Of a DNA stretch of 60,586 bases, positions 25,322 through 33,604 are shown one piece after another. The position numbers were made by a program, and so were the translations under genes. Within the stretch, counting starts at the first letter, position 1, and the number at the start of each line of letters is the position of its first letter. Source of the DNA: Streptomyces adelaidensis (GTDB lineage Bacteria; Actinomycetota; Actinomycetes; Streptomycetales; Streptomycetaceae); assembly GCF_016598475.1 (NCBI RefSeq), contig NZ_JAEMUX010000053.1, positions 1 through 60,586 of the forward strand. Direction: 5' to 3'. A model generated the notes under the pieces. The model searched no databases. It was given only the letters and a program-made list of their open reading frames with translations, and had not been told where the DNA came from.

Positions 25322-25568
25322 ACTGGATCGGCGAGTCGGGCGGGGGGAGCTGGATGGTGCGCTCCCGGTCGAGGGATTCGACGCCGTCGATCGCCTCCAG
25401 GGCCGGGATCCGTTCCTCCGCGACAGTTCCGGAGAGCGTGCCGACGATCGGCTGCTCGCCGGTGACCGTCAGTCCGGCCCGCCGCAGGGCCTCGACGACT
25501 TCCGCGAACCGGTCGGGGTCGACCGCGAGGACGACCCCGACCGGCTCGGACCGGGACGACTCGCTCAC
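25320..25568 (-). CDS. I9-like (propeptide-type) mini-protein, putative subtilase partner
   Basis: The 82-residue protein has VGVVLAVDPDRFAEVVEALR, LTVTGEQPIVGTLSGTVAEE and IPALEAIDGVESLDRERTIQL. This beta-alpha-beta-beta-alpha-beta pattern fits an inhibitor_I9/ferredoxin-like fold. It is sometimes annotated as an aldolase, which the sequence does not support. ATG 25568 overlaps the subtilase stop (ATGA), so the two are translationally coupled. I infer that it inhibits or helps fold the upstream subtilase; no experiment is implied. Confidence 0.75.
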   Translation of the reverse strand: MSESSRSEPVGVVLAVDPDRFAEVVEALRRAGLTVTGEQPIVGTLSGTVAEERIPALEAIDGVESLDRERTIQLPPPDSPIQ

Positions 25569-26899
25569 GGGGCCTGGAGCAGGCCCGAGCCGACGTCCCT
25601 GACGGGCTGCGCCAGCGGGAACGCGCCGGCCTTCAGACGGGCCACGAGATCGGCCGCCGAGGCGTGGGGGTGCGCCTCCGCGAGCAGGGCGAGGACACCC
25701 GCGACGTGCGGTGTGGCCATGCTCGTGCCGCTCAGGTTCTCGTACTTGCCACCAGGGGCAGCCGAGCGCACGTCCCTGCCGGGCGCGGCGATGTTGATCT
25801 CGCCGCCTTGGGCGTTGATGCCGCCGTTGGAGAAGGACGACGGTGTGAGTGACCTGTCGAGGGCGGCCACCGCGAGGATGGAGGGACAGTTGGCGGGTCG
25901 GCTGACAGGGTGAATGACCGGGGGCCGCTCACTGTCGTTGCCCGCGGCGGCGACGATGACCGTCCCGCGCTCGAGCGCGCGCTTGGCCAGAATCTCGTAC
26001 GTCTGCGGGAAGAGCTCACCAGGTCGGACCAGCGCGCCGAGCGACATGGAGATCACCCGTGCGCCGCGGGCGACGGCCCAGGCCATGCCCGCCAGGATCT
26101 GGCCGTCGGCGCCGCTGCCCCTGTTGCTGAGGACCTTTCCGGCGAGGATCCGGGCGTCGCAGGCGACGCCGTAGCGGGGTCCCTGCTGGGGTTTGGCCGG
26201 GCCGGCGACGGTGCCGATGCAGTGGGTGCCGTGGCCGTTACGGTCCTCGACCGCCTCGCCGACCACGAAGGACATCGTCTCCTCGATGCACCCGACCAGG
26301 TCCGGGTGGTCGGTGTCCACGCCGGTGTCGAGGACGGCGACCTTCACACCGCGTCCGGTCAGATGGGACAGGTTGGCCCGGATCGCCTGCAGGCCCCAGG
26401 TGAAGCTCTGCTCGTCCGAGGCCGGGCCCTGGGAGGCGGCGATCTCGGCCCTGGTGTGGCGGTCGACGACCTCCTCGTCACTGCGGTAGGCCGGGAAGAA
26501 GTCGGTCGGCGCCTGCGTAGGGGCGGTGATCGGCATGGCGTACACCATGCGCTCCGGCTCCGCCGCGATGATCGACGGGTCGGCCTCGGCCGTGGTCACC
26601 AGCGCGTGGCGCTGCTCGGGGCGCACCTCGACGACGGCGGCGGCGAGCTCCTCGAAGTGCACCGAGACGTCGGGGCGCTCCAGCAGTTCGGAGACGTTGC
26701 CCACCTCGCCTCCGCGGACACGTTCGACGGACGCGATGTCGGCGTTCGAACGCAGTGCGTTCAGCCCGCTTTCCTGGTTGCCCGGGTCGAGCAGGACCAC
26801 GTACCGACCGGTGTACTCCGCACCTTGGCCGGTGGGGGCGCCATTGGGCCGGTTGGGCTGCCCGTCGAAGGCGCGCCTGTCCATGGGGCCGTTCGCCAT
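25565..26899 (-). CDS. S8 (subtilisin-family) serine peptidase without signal peptide
   Basis: The 444-residue peptidase has a propeptide-like region (about 33-121; YVVLLDPGN ... VYAMP) and a subtilase domain with complete triad D191 (VLDTGVD), H223 (NGHGTH), S393 (GTSMATPH) and oxyanion N321 (AAAGND). No signal peptide is visible, so it may be intracellular or exported by another route. ATG 26899 (MANGPMDRR). It overlaps the I9-like gene by 4 bases. The large upstream gap (26900-27416) should hold its promoter. Confidence 0.92.
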   Translation of the reverse strand: MANGPMDRRAFDGQPNRPNGAPTGQGAEYTGRYVVLLDPGNQESGLNALRSNADIASVERVRGGEVGNVSELLERPDVSVHFEELAAAVVEVRPEQRHALVTTAEADPSIIAAEPERMVYAMPITAPTQAPTDFFPAYRSDEEVVDRHTRAEIAASQGPASDEQSFTWGLQAIRANLSHLTGRGVKVAVLDTGVDTDHPDLVGCIEETMSFVVGEAVEDRNGHGTHCIGTVAGPAKPQQGPRYGVACDARILAGKVLSNRGSGADGQILAGMAWAVARGARVISMSLGALVRPGELFPQTYEILAKRALERGTVIVAAAGNDSERPPVIHPVSRPANCPSILAVAALDRSLTPSSFSNGGINAQGGEINIAAPGRDVRSAAPGGKYENLSGTSMATPHVAGVLALLAEAHPHASAADLVARLKAGAFPLAQPVRDVGSGLLQAP

Positions 26900-27416
26900 T
26901 GAATTTCCCGCTTTCTGTGCGCTATCCCCGAGGATTCGTGGACGCGCGTCGACTCACAGGGCGCTGGACGCTGAGGAGGCGCCGAGGTTGGTGGCGCGGC
27001 CGAGCCGCGCCCGCCAACCTTGGCGGCGCGGCCGAGCCGCGCGTCGACACGCGGCGCCATCGCCTCCGACACGGCGGTTCCATGCTGGACCGTGGCCGAT
27101 GCGAGGCGCCTCGAACACCGTCGCATCGGGCCCGAAGGTCGGCAACACAGCGCCGCCGACCGTGGCGGGCGAGCGCCCCGGCGGCCCTGCGAACCGGACC
27201 GAGGGTGACGCCCCCTCTGTCCGCCGGCTGTGCGACCCCCTTTCATCTCCCCTTCTCACAACCCTTGGAAGAAATCGAAGAAAGCGCTGTCACACATCTC
27301 GACAACCCCACCGTTCACCCCTGACTCTTCCGATGTCCCTACTGAGCAGTGCGGAAGGTGGCGGCTTCCCCTCCCCACCTTTCCTTCCCTTCGGTACCCG
27401 CATCCCCGGAGCTGAC
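26900..27416. other. Divergent intergenic region with direct repeats
   Basis: It lies between the minus-strand subtilase and the plus-strand glycosidase and holds no convincing gene. An 18-base palindromic unit GGCGCGGCCGAGCCGCGC occurs twice (26993-27010 and 27025-27042), each able to form a hairpin. The region probably contains both promoters. Confidence 0.5.
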
Positions 27417-28988
27417 ATGACTGCATCCCCCGAACCCGGCGACGACCAGATGAGACCGACAGCGGACACCGCGGACGCCGTGGCGGCCTCAGGTGTAGGC
27501 GGCCGCCCCGCCGCCTTCGGCCGCAGAGCCCTGCTGGCCGCGGCCGGCGGCGCGGTCGCGGGCACCGCCCTCGGCGCGGGCACCGCCCACGCGGACGCGA
27601 CCGTCGCGATCAACCCCGGCACGAAGTACGGCACGTGGGAGGGCTGGGGCACCTCGCTCGCCTGGTGGGCCAACGTCTTCGGCGCCCGGGACGACTTCGC
27701 CGACCTCTGGTTCACCACCAAGACGACGACGTACAACGGCACGGCCCTGCCAGGCCTCGGCATGAACATCGCCCGCTACAACCTCGGCGCGTCCAGCTGG
27801 AACACGGTGGAGGGCTCGACCATGGTCGAGTCCGCGAACATCCCCGCCTTCAAGCAGATAGAGGGCTTCTGGCAGGACTGGAACAACGAGGACCCGACCT
27901 CCTCCGCCTGGGACTGGTCGGCGGACGCGAACCAGCGCGCGGCCCTGACGAAGGCCGTGGCGCGCGGCGCGACCACCGAGCTCTTCGCGAACTCCCCCAT
28001 GTGGTGGATGTGCTCGAACCACAACCCCTCGGGCGCCTCCGGCGGCGGCAACAACCTCCAGACCTGGAACTACCGCCAGCACGCCTCCCACCTCGCGGCG
28101 GTGGCCCTCCGCGCGAAGAACAACTGGGGCGTGAACTTCGCGACGGTCGACCCCTTCAACGAGCCGGCCGCGACATGGTGGACGGCGACCGGCACCCAGG
28201 AGGGCTGCCACATGGACCCGGCCGTCCAGGCGGCCGTACTCCCGTACATGCGCAGCGAGTTGGACGCGCGTGGCCTGACGTCGGTCCGTATCGCGGCCTC
28301 GGACGAGACGAACTACGACACGGCCCGCTCGACCTGGAACTCCTTCGGCTCCTCCACGAAATCCCTGGTCAGCCAGGTGAACGTACACGGCTACCAGGGT
28401 GCGAACGGCCGCCGCGACCTCCTCTACACGGACGTGGTCACCACCTCCGGCAAGAAGCTCTGGAACTCGGAGACGGGCGACAGCGACGGCACGGGCTGGA
28501 CCCTCGCCCGCAACCTCTGTTACGACTTCCGCTGGCTGCACCCCACCGCCTGGGTCTACTGGCAGGTGATGGACCCGACGGCCGGCTGGGCGATGATCGC
28601 CTATGACGCGAACACCCTCCAACCCACCACGGTCCAGACCAAGTACTACGTAATGGCGCAATTCAGCCGCCACATCCGCCCCGGCATGACCATCCTCGAC
28701 GCGGGTTCGAGCTACACGGCGGCGGCATACGACGCGGCGGCCCGCCGCCTGGTGATAGTCGCGATCAACACCTCCACCGCCGCCCAGACCTTCACCTTCA
28801 ACCTCTCGGGCTTCACCACGGTGACCGGCGGCACAGGCGGCCTGGTCCCCCGTTGGAACACCCACACCTCGGGCGGCAGCGACCGCTACCGCGCGTACTC
28901 GGACACATACCTGAGCGGCAAGTCGGTCGCGGTCCCGTTCGCGGCGGGCGCGGTGCAGACGCTGCAGATCGACGGGGTGACGATCTAA
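27417..28988 (+). CDS. Secreted GH30-type glycosidase (endo-beta-1,6-galactanase-like)
   Basis: The 523-residue enzyme has a twin-arginine type signal (FGRRALLAAAGGAVAGTALGAG) ending AHADA, then a (beta/alpha)8 domain starting GTWEGWGTSLAWWANVFG. Probable acid/base is E249 (DPFNEP) and nucleophile E352 (LWNSETG). A C-terminal beta-sandwich (AAAYDAAARRLVIVAINTST ...) follows, typical of GH30. The closest recalled family members are endo-beta-1,6-galactanases acting on arabinogalactan side chains; specificity is a prediction. Start ATG 27417 with GGAG upstream. Probably for plant polysaccharide use. Confidence 0.85.
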   Translation: MTASPEPGDDQMRPTADTADAVAASGVGGRPAAFGRRALLAAAGGAVAGTALGAGTAHADATVAINPGTKYGTWEGWGTSLAWWANVFGARDDFADLWFTTKTTTYNGTALPGLGMNIARYNLGASSWNTVEGSTMVESANIPAFKQIEGFWQDWNNEDPTSSAWDWSADANQRAALTKAVARGATTELFANSPMWWMCSNHNPSGASGGGNNLQTWNYRQHASHLAAVALRAKNNWGVNFATVDPFNEPAATWWTATGTQEGCHMDPAVQAAVLPYMRSELDARGLTSVRIAASDETNYDTARSTWNSFGSSTKSLVSQVNVHGYQGANGRRDLLYTDVVTTSGKKLWNSETGDSDGTGWTLARNLCYDFRWLHPTAWVYWQVMDPTAGWAMIAYDANTLQPTTVQTKYYVMAQFSRHIRPGMTILDAGSSYTAAAYDAAARRLVIVAINTSTAAQTFTFNLSGFTTVTGGTGGLVPRWNTHTSGGSDRYRAYSDTYLSGKSVAVPFAAGAVQTLQIDGVTI

Positions 28989-29162
28989 CGCAGGCTCCGG
29001 GCGGGGTGAGGTGCCCTCGCGGGCCGGGGCGCGCGCCGGGGCGCCCCGGATCGAGGTCGGGACCGGGCCGGGGGCGAGCCGAAGCCAAGGGCGCCCCCGG
29101 CCTGCGGCCTGCCGCTACCCGCACCTCACCTCGAGCCCCCCTTCGGCAGTACGGTGTCGTCC

Positions 29163-30173
29163 ATGCGCCCCGACACGCCTGCCGAGAACGTCGACCACAA
29201 CGCCGAAGCGGCACGCCTGGAGCGGACCGCCGACCTCTACCCCGAGGACGCCGAGCACCTCCTCCTCCAGGCCGCCGCCCACCGCGAACTCTCCGGCGAC
29301 CGCCCCACGGCCACCGCCCTCTACGACCGCCTGCTGTCGTCGTCCGCCCCTCTCGACAACCCCCACCTCGTACGAGCGCTGAAGGCCTCCAACCTCTGGG
29401 AGTACGGCCACGAGGCCGAAGCCCGGGCGATCATCGAGGGAGTCCGGGTAGCCGCCCCCCGTGACCCGGCCCCCTGGGTGATCATCGCCGAGGCCCTGGA
29501 GTCCCACGACGAACTGGAAGCGGCCCAGGACACCTTCACCGCAGCCGCGATCTTGCTGCTGACAGACGTAACGGAGCCCCCGTACGCGACGCGCGCCCTG
29601 CTGTTCGGCCGCCACCGCGTCCGCCGCATGCTCGGCGCGGTCCACGACGACTGGGACGCCCTGGCAGACACCCTCCACTCGTCCTCGGTATCCCTCGACG
29701 AACTCCACGACCCGAAGCGGGTGTGGTCCCTCGGCTCGGACAACCCAGCAGAACTCCAGGCCGAAATCTCCCGCCTACGAGCGGAGTTGGGCACATACCG
29801 AGAGGCCCTGTCCCGCCCGTTCCCGGTAGCGGTCCTGCACTGGCCGTCCCCCGAGCTGTCGGAACTCGTGGGGGCGTACCCGTCCCTGACCGACGAATAC
29901 CCCTCCCAAGACCAACACCTCGCGACCATAGAGTCCTCGCTGCGGGAACTGGCCTCCTCGGGCACCCCGAACCTGGGCATCGTGACGGGGACGGTCCCGT
30001 CGTACGAGGCGTTCGCGGCGTCGGAGGGCTCGTCCCCGGCGGACGCGGCACTGCTACCGCAGTACGCGACGACGCTGGCGGCGCGGGGGCTGGCGGTGGC
30101 TTGGCCGCCGCAGCGGGGGGCGGCCTGTTGGTGTGGGACAGGACAACCGTACGAGGCATGCCACGGCGCGTAG
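29163..30173 (+). CDS. TPR-like protein with C-terminal SEC-C zinc motif
   Basis: The 336-residue protein has helical TPR-like repeats (about 14-120: EDAEHLLLQAAAHRELSGDR, ALKASNLWEYGHEAEARAII), a central acidic region and a C-terminal SEC-C motif CWCGTGQPYEACHG (C-x-C-x8-C-H). SEC-C modules bind zinc and occur in SecA and in many adaptor proteins. Start ATG 29163; a GTG three codons earlier is possible. Function unknown. It marks the left edge of the defence island; a hairpin at 30347-30418 follows. Confidence 0.8.
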   Translation: MRPDTPAENVDHNAEAARLERTADLYPEDAEHLLLQAAAHRELSGDRPTATALYDRLLSSSAPLDNPHLVRALKASNLWEYGHEAEARAIIEGVRVAAPRDPAPWVIIAEALESHDELEAAQDTFTAAAILLLTDVTEPPYATRALLFGRHRVRRMLGAVHDDWDALADTLHSSSVSLDELHDPKRVWSLGSDNPAELQAEISRLRAELGTYREALSRPFPVAVLHWPSPELSELVGAYPSLTDEYPSQDQHLATIESSLRELASSGTPNLGIVTGTVPSYEAFAASEGSSPADAALLPQYATTLAARGLAVAWPPQRGAACWCGTGQPYEACHGA

Positions 30174-30346
30174 CCCCAGGCAGGCACCGAACCCCCGACC
30201 CACTCGCAAGCCGCCAAGCAAACCCGGCGTGCTTGCGAGACGAGCACGCGCCCCACACCCCGGCCAACAACCCAGCCGACCTCACCGCCAGCCCACCTGG
30301 GCACCCACCCCTCCGGGCCGCCCGCTCGCTTCTCCCCCGTGCTGGA

Positions 30347-30418
30347 GCGGCCCGGGTCAAGGGTGGCCCGCAGGGCCATCGCCGCAGGCGACGCGGAGCG
30401 CCCTTGACGCGGGCCGCG
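30347..30418 (+). terminator. Imperfect hairpin at the left edge of the defence island
   Basis: GCGGCCCGGGTCAAGGGTGG pairs imperfectly with GCGCCCTTGACGCGGGCCGC, with a GC-rich interior. It lies about 170 bases after the SEC-C gene. The whole gap 30174-30605 otherwise has no gene and shows only the palindrome at 30543. Confidence 0.5.
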
Positions 30419-30542
30419 GAGGCACGACACTGCAAAGAAGCGGGCGGCCCTTCGGCAACCTGGCAACGCTGGTGTCCATCAGCAGTGCAGCCCCAGCTCC
30501 CGGGCCCAGTGCAACCGACCTCGCCCCTGTGATGGAATCGAG

Positions 30543-30557
30543 TGAACTCGGAGTTCA
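30543..30557. promoter_or_regulatory. Perfect 15-bp palindrome upstream of vsr operon
   Basis: TGAACTC-G-GAGTTCA is a perfect inverted repeat 49 bases upstream of the vsr start. It could be an operator; the half-site GAACTCG also occurs at 37731-37737 in the control region of the XRE-GHKL gene. Confidence 0.45.
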
Positions 30558-30605
30558 ACCGTCCGGACCGAGTCACGATCGTGAGGCACAGCCGCCTTGA
30601 GCACG

Positions 30606-31052
30606 ATGAAGCCGTTGTCGCCTGCCGTGTCGGCACGTATGAGCAGGCAAGCCAGCAAGGACACAGCCGCCGAGCTGGCGGTCCGTCGTCTGCTTCATGC
30701 CGGCGGGCTGCGTTACCGCGTCGAGTACCCGGTGCCGGGCATGGCCCGACGCCGGATCGACGTGGCCTTCACCTCGGTCAAGCTGGCTGTCCTGATCGAC
30801 GGCTGCTTCTGGCACGGCTGCCCCGAACACGCGACGCAGCCGAAGTCGAACGCCGAGTGGTGGCGACAGAAGCTCGACCGCAACATGGCTCGCGACGCGG
30901 AGACCACCGAGCACCTCGTGGCCGCAGGGTGGGAGGTTCTCCGGTTCTGGGAGCATGAGGCTCCTGAGGCGGTGGCGGAGAGCATCGTAGGGGCGGTGCA
31001 ACGACGACGTGCGGCCATTGCAAGAAGACGACTCGGGGGGAAGGTTCAGTGA
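30606..31052 (+). CDS. vsr: Very short patch repair endonuclease (Vsr)
   Basis: The 148-residue protein has the Vsr fold: ELAVRRLLHAGGLRYRVEYP, GMARRRIDVAFTSVKLAVLIDG (catalytic Asp), CFWHGCPEH (aromatic/His motif), and WWRQKLDRNMARDAETTEHL...WEVLRFWEHE. Vsr nicks beside T:G mismatches produced by deamination of 5-methylcytosine, so it accompanies C5 methyltransferases. I use ATG 30606; TTG 30597 and ATG 30639 are in-frame alternatives. Its stop overlaps the GTG start of the first methyltransferase, making the operon vsr-dcm1-dcm2. Confidence 0.92.
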   Translation: MKPLSPAVSARMSRQASKDTAAELAVRRLLHAGGLRYRVEYPVPGMARRRIDVAFTSVKLAVLIDGCFWHGCPEHATQPKSNAEWWRQKLDRNMARDAETTEHLVAAGWEVLRFWEHEAPEAVAESIVGAVQRRRAAIARRRLGGKVQ

Positions 31053-32056
31053 ACGGGCTGACGTTCGTCGATGTGTGCTCGGGGGCGGGCGGCTTGGCAT
31101 TGGGCCTGGAGCAGGCGGGATTCGCGCCTCAGCTCCTCCTGGACGTCGAGCGGTACGCCTGCGACACGCTCAAGGCCAACCGGCCGCAGTGGAACGTGTT
31201 GGAGGCTGATCTCCTCGACTTCGATCCAGTGGACCACCCGGAGGTGTACGACGTCGACCTCCTGACGGCCGGCCTCCCCAGGGTGAAATCCAGCGCGACA
31301 GTGACGCGCCGATCGTCGGACACCGAGCTCCGCCTCATCGAGGCGACCGCCTATCTGCTCCACGCCGTCCAACCACGTGCGTTGATCATCGAAAACGTGC
31401 CCACCCTGGTCGACGAAGAGTCCTTCGCGCCGATACGTGACTTCCTCCACAAAGAATTGGAGCACCTCGGCTACGAACTGACCTGGTTCATCCTGAACGC
31501 CTCCGACTTCGGAGTCCCCCAGGACCGCAGACAAGGCGTACTTGTGGCCCTCAAGCAGCAGTGGGCGAGCGCTTTCCGTCCTCCTCGGCCCACCGTCCTC
31601 GAGCACATGTCGGTCGGCGAAGCACTCGCGCAGTCGATGCGCTCCCGCGGCTGGCAAGGCGCCGACCAATGGGCGGCCCAGGCGACAAGCGTGGCGCCGA
31701 CCTTGGTAGGCGGGTCCAAGACACACGGGGGCCCGGACTTCGGCCCCAGCGGAACGAAGGCCAAGTGGCAGCGAATGGGGGTCTACACGAAGTCGTTCGG
31801 GAACGAACCTCCCGGTCCCGACTTCGAATGGGATCCGTCGCTCGGAGACGACGGGCTGGTACGGATCACTGTGGACCAGACCGCCCTCCTCCAGGGCTTT
31901 CCCGAGGACTGGCACTTCGCCGGTGGCAAGACCGGCCGTTACCGGCAGGTGGGCAACGCCGCACCACCCGCCGTGGGCGAAGCACTGGGCCGAGCGGTGG
32001 CCGAGGCATTGCTGGAACCACTACCCTCGAAGGCCGGCTACACTTCCAACCCATGA
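31049..32056 (+). CDS. C5-cytosine methyltransferase-like protein lacking the catalytic PCQ motif
   Basis: The 335-residue protein keeps motif I (FVDVCSGAGGLALGLEQAGF), motif VI (LIIENVPTLVDE), motif VIII-like (FGVPQDRRQGVLVAL), TALLQGFPEDW and motif X (YRQVGNAAPPAVG). At motif IV, where GGPPCQ is expected, it reads LLTAGLPRVKSSATVTR with no Cys. Neighbouring codons are normal and no frameshift restores PCQ. It is therefore either catalytically inactive, an uncommon active variant, or works with the second methyltransferase. It is translationally coupled to Vsr (GTGA) and to dcm2 (ATGA). By context it is part of the defence island. Confidence 0.9.
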   Translation: MNGLTFVDVCSGAGGLALGLEQAGFAPQLLLDVERYACDTLKANRPQWNVLEADLLDFDPVDHPEVYDVDLLTAGLPRVKSSATVTRRSSDTELRLIEATAYLLHAVQPRALIIENVPTLVDEESFAPIRDFLHKELEHLGYELTWFILNASDFGVPQDRRQGVLVALKQQWASAFRPPRPTVLEHMSVGEALAQSMRSRGWQGADQWAAQATSVAPTLVGGSKTHGGPDFGPSGTKAKWQRMGVYTKSFGNEPPGPDFEWDPSLGDDGLVRITVDQTALLQGFPEDWHFAGGKTGRYRQVGNAAPPAVGEALGRAVAEALLEPLPSKAGYTSNP

Positions 32057-33594
32057 GTCACATCGAAGGGGAACTCTCCTCACCTGCGCGTTTCCGCATT
32101 TTGGACCTATTTGCGGGGCCGGGCGGGCTGGATGTGGCAGCAGATGTTCTCGGGCATCAGATCACCGGCATCGAATGGGACGCGGGAGCATGCGCCACCC
32201 GTAGCGTGGCGGGGATGGACACTTTCCGGGGCGATGTTCGGCAGTACCGCGCAGCCTTCTTCCCTCATGCTCAGGTCCTGACCGGTGGGCCCCCTTGTCA
32301 GACCTTCACCGTCGCCGGGCACGGGGCGGGCCGCAGGGCGCTGGACCAAGTGGTGCGGTACATCGATCAGTTGCACAAAGTCGTGCGTCGCGAGAACCCG
32401 GACTGGATGGAGATCTTCCGAACCTGGCGAAAGATCACGGAGGAACTCCGGCGTAAGGAGATCGAGGCCAAGGAGGTCAGGGCGGCGAAGCGTGAGGTCG
32501 AGGAACTCAGGACCACGAAGCGCAAGGCCCTGAGGACCAGGCTGGAACAGCTCGGGCACTCGACGAACGAGGTCAAGAGCCTCCTGAAGCAGCTCAAGAC
32601 GCCGCAGATCCTCGATTTTTCGGATGCCGAACTCAAGGGCATGCTCAAGGAGTTCAGTGATCTGAGCGAAGAGATCAAGAAGCTGAGGCTCCAACTCGAG
32701 GAGTTGGGCGACGAGCGTACCGGCCTGGTCCTGCAACCTCTGTGGTGGGTGATCGAGCGGAGCAGGCGACCCGGTCTGGTTCCCTACGAAGCCGTCGTCC
32801 TGGAGCAGGTGCCCGCGGTGATGCCGGTGTGGAAGGAGTACGCCAAGGTACTGGCGTCCCTCGGATACAGGACCGGGAGGCAACTGATGCACACCGAGGA
32901 GTTCGGCGTACCGCAGACTCGACGGCGCGCGGTGCTGATGGCCCGTTTCGATCCGACCGCTGCCCCGAACACGCTCGCCACCGACCTCCTCCCCAAAGCG
33001 CCCACGACCCACGAGCGCTACCGGCCGGGGGGCCTCTCCGTCCAGTCGCCGAAGACCGGCCACGCGGACACCCTCCCCTTGGGCGATGTGAAGGATTCTT
33101 GTGTCTCCATGGAGAATGCCCTGGAGGTGGCGCGAGGCATCAAGACGGATCTGCCGGCACGCCCCGCATTCACCGTCGTCTCGAACTACGGGACCGGCGG
33201 GGACCCCGAGGCACGTGGCCGACGCGACCACGACGTCCCCTCAGCCACGATCACCGGGAAGGTGTCCCGCAACCGCCTGGTCCACAAGGGAACCGACGAC
33301 GACCTCGCCGAGTTCGACCGTTTCACCCATGCCGAAGCAGGGGTGCTCCAGACGTTCCCCGCTCGGTACCCCTGGCAGGGCAACGACGTGCCACAGCAGA
33401 TCGGCAACGCAGTGCCGCCCAGGCTCGCCCTGCACGTCCTCCGCCATGTGCTAGAACCCGAACTCAGCCCTGACGAGATCAAGGACAGGATGAAGCGGGC
33501 CGTCGAAAACCTCCTGGCCTGGAAACGACCCGCCGAACCAGTGGAAATCCGCCGGCACCGTGGTCTGAAGGGTCACCCGCTCACAGGCATGTGA
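32053..33594 (+). CDS. C5-cytosine DNA methyltransferase with coiled-coil insertion
   Basis: The 513-residue enzyme has motif I (ILDLFAGPGGLDVAADVLG), catalytic motif IV TGGPPCQTFTVAG with Cys, a charged helical insertion of about 120 residues (EIFRTWRKITEELRRKEIE ... KKLRLQLEELGDERTG), motif VI as VVLEQVPAV (EQV instead of ENV), motif VIII (FGVPQTRRRAVLMARF), a target-recognition region, and motif X (QQIGNAVPPRLALHVL). It should methylate cytosine in a specific site. The coiled coil may bind the PCQ-less partner encoded just upstream (ATGA overlap). It ends 10 bases before the convergent DUF6339-like gene. Confidence 0.92.
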   Translation: MSHIEGELSSPARFRILDLFAGPGGLDVAADVLGHQITGIEWDAGACATRSVAGMDTFRGDVRQYRAAFFPHAQVLTGGPPCQTFTVAGHGAGRRALDQVVRYIDQLHKVVRRENPDWMEIFRTWRKITEELRRKEIEAKEVRAAKREVEELRTTKRKALRTRLEQLGHSTNEVKSLLKQLKTPQILDFSDAELKGMLKEFSDLSEEIKKLRLQLEELGDERTGLVLQPLWWVIERSRRPGLVPYEAVVLEQVPAVMPVWKEYAKVLASLGYRTGRQLMHTEEFGVPQTRRRAVLMARFDPTAAPNTLATDLLPKAPTTHERYRPGGLSVQSPKTGHADTLPLGDVKDSCVSMENALEVARGIKTDLPARPAFTVVSNYGTGGDPEARGRRDHDVPSATITGKVSRNRLVHKGTDDDLAEFDRFTHAEAGVLQTFPARYPWQGNDVPQQIGNAVPPRLALHVLRHVLEPELSPDEIKDRMKRAVENLLAWKRPAEPVEIRRHRGLKGHPLTGM

Positions 33595-33604
33595 CCCCTC
33601 CCGC

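Noticed and set aside
31261..31330. Frameshift or sequencing error as cause of the missing PCQ motif in dcm1
   Set aside because: Reading the other frames does not give PCQ and the flanking protein sequence stays in family register.
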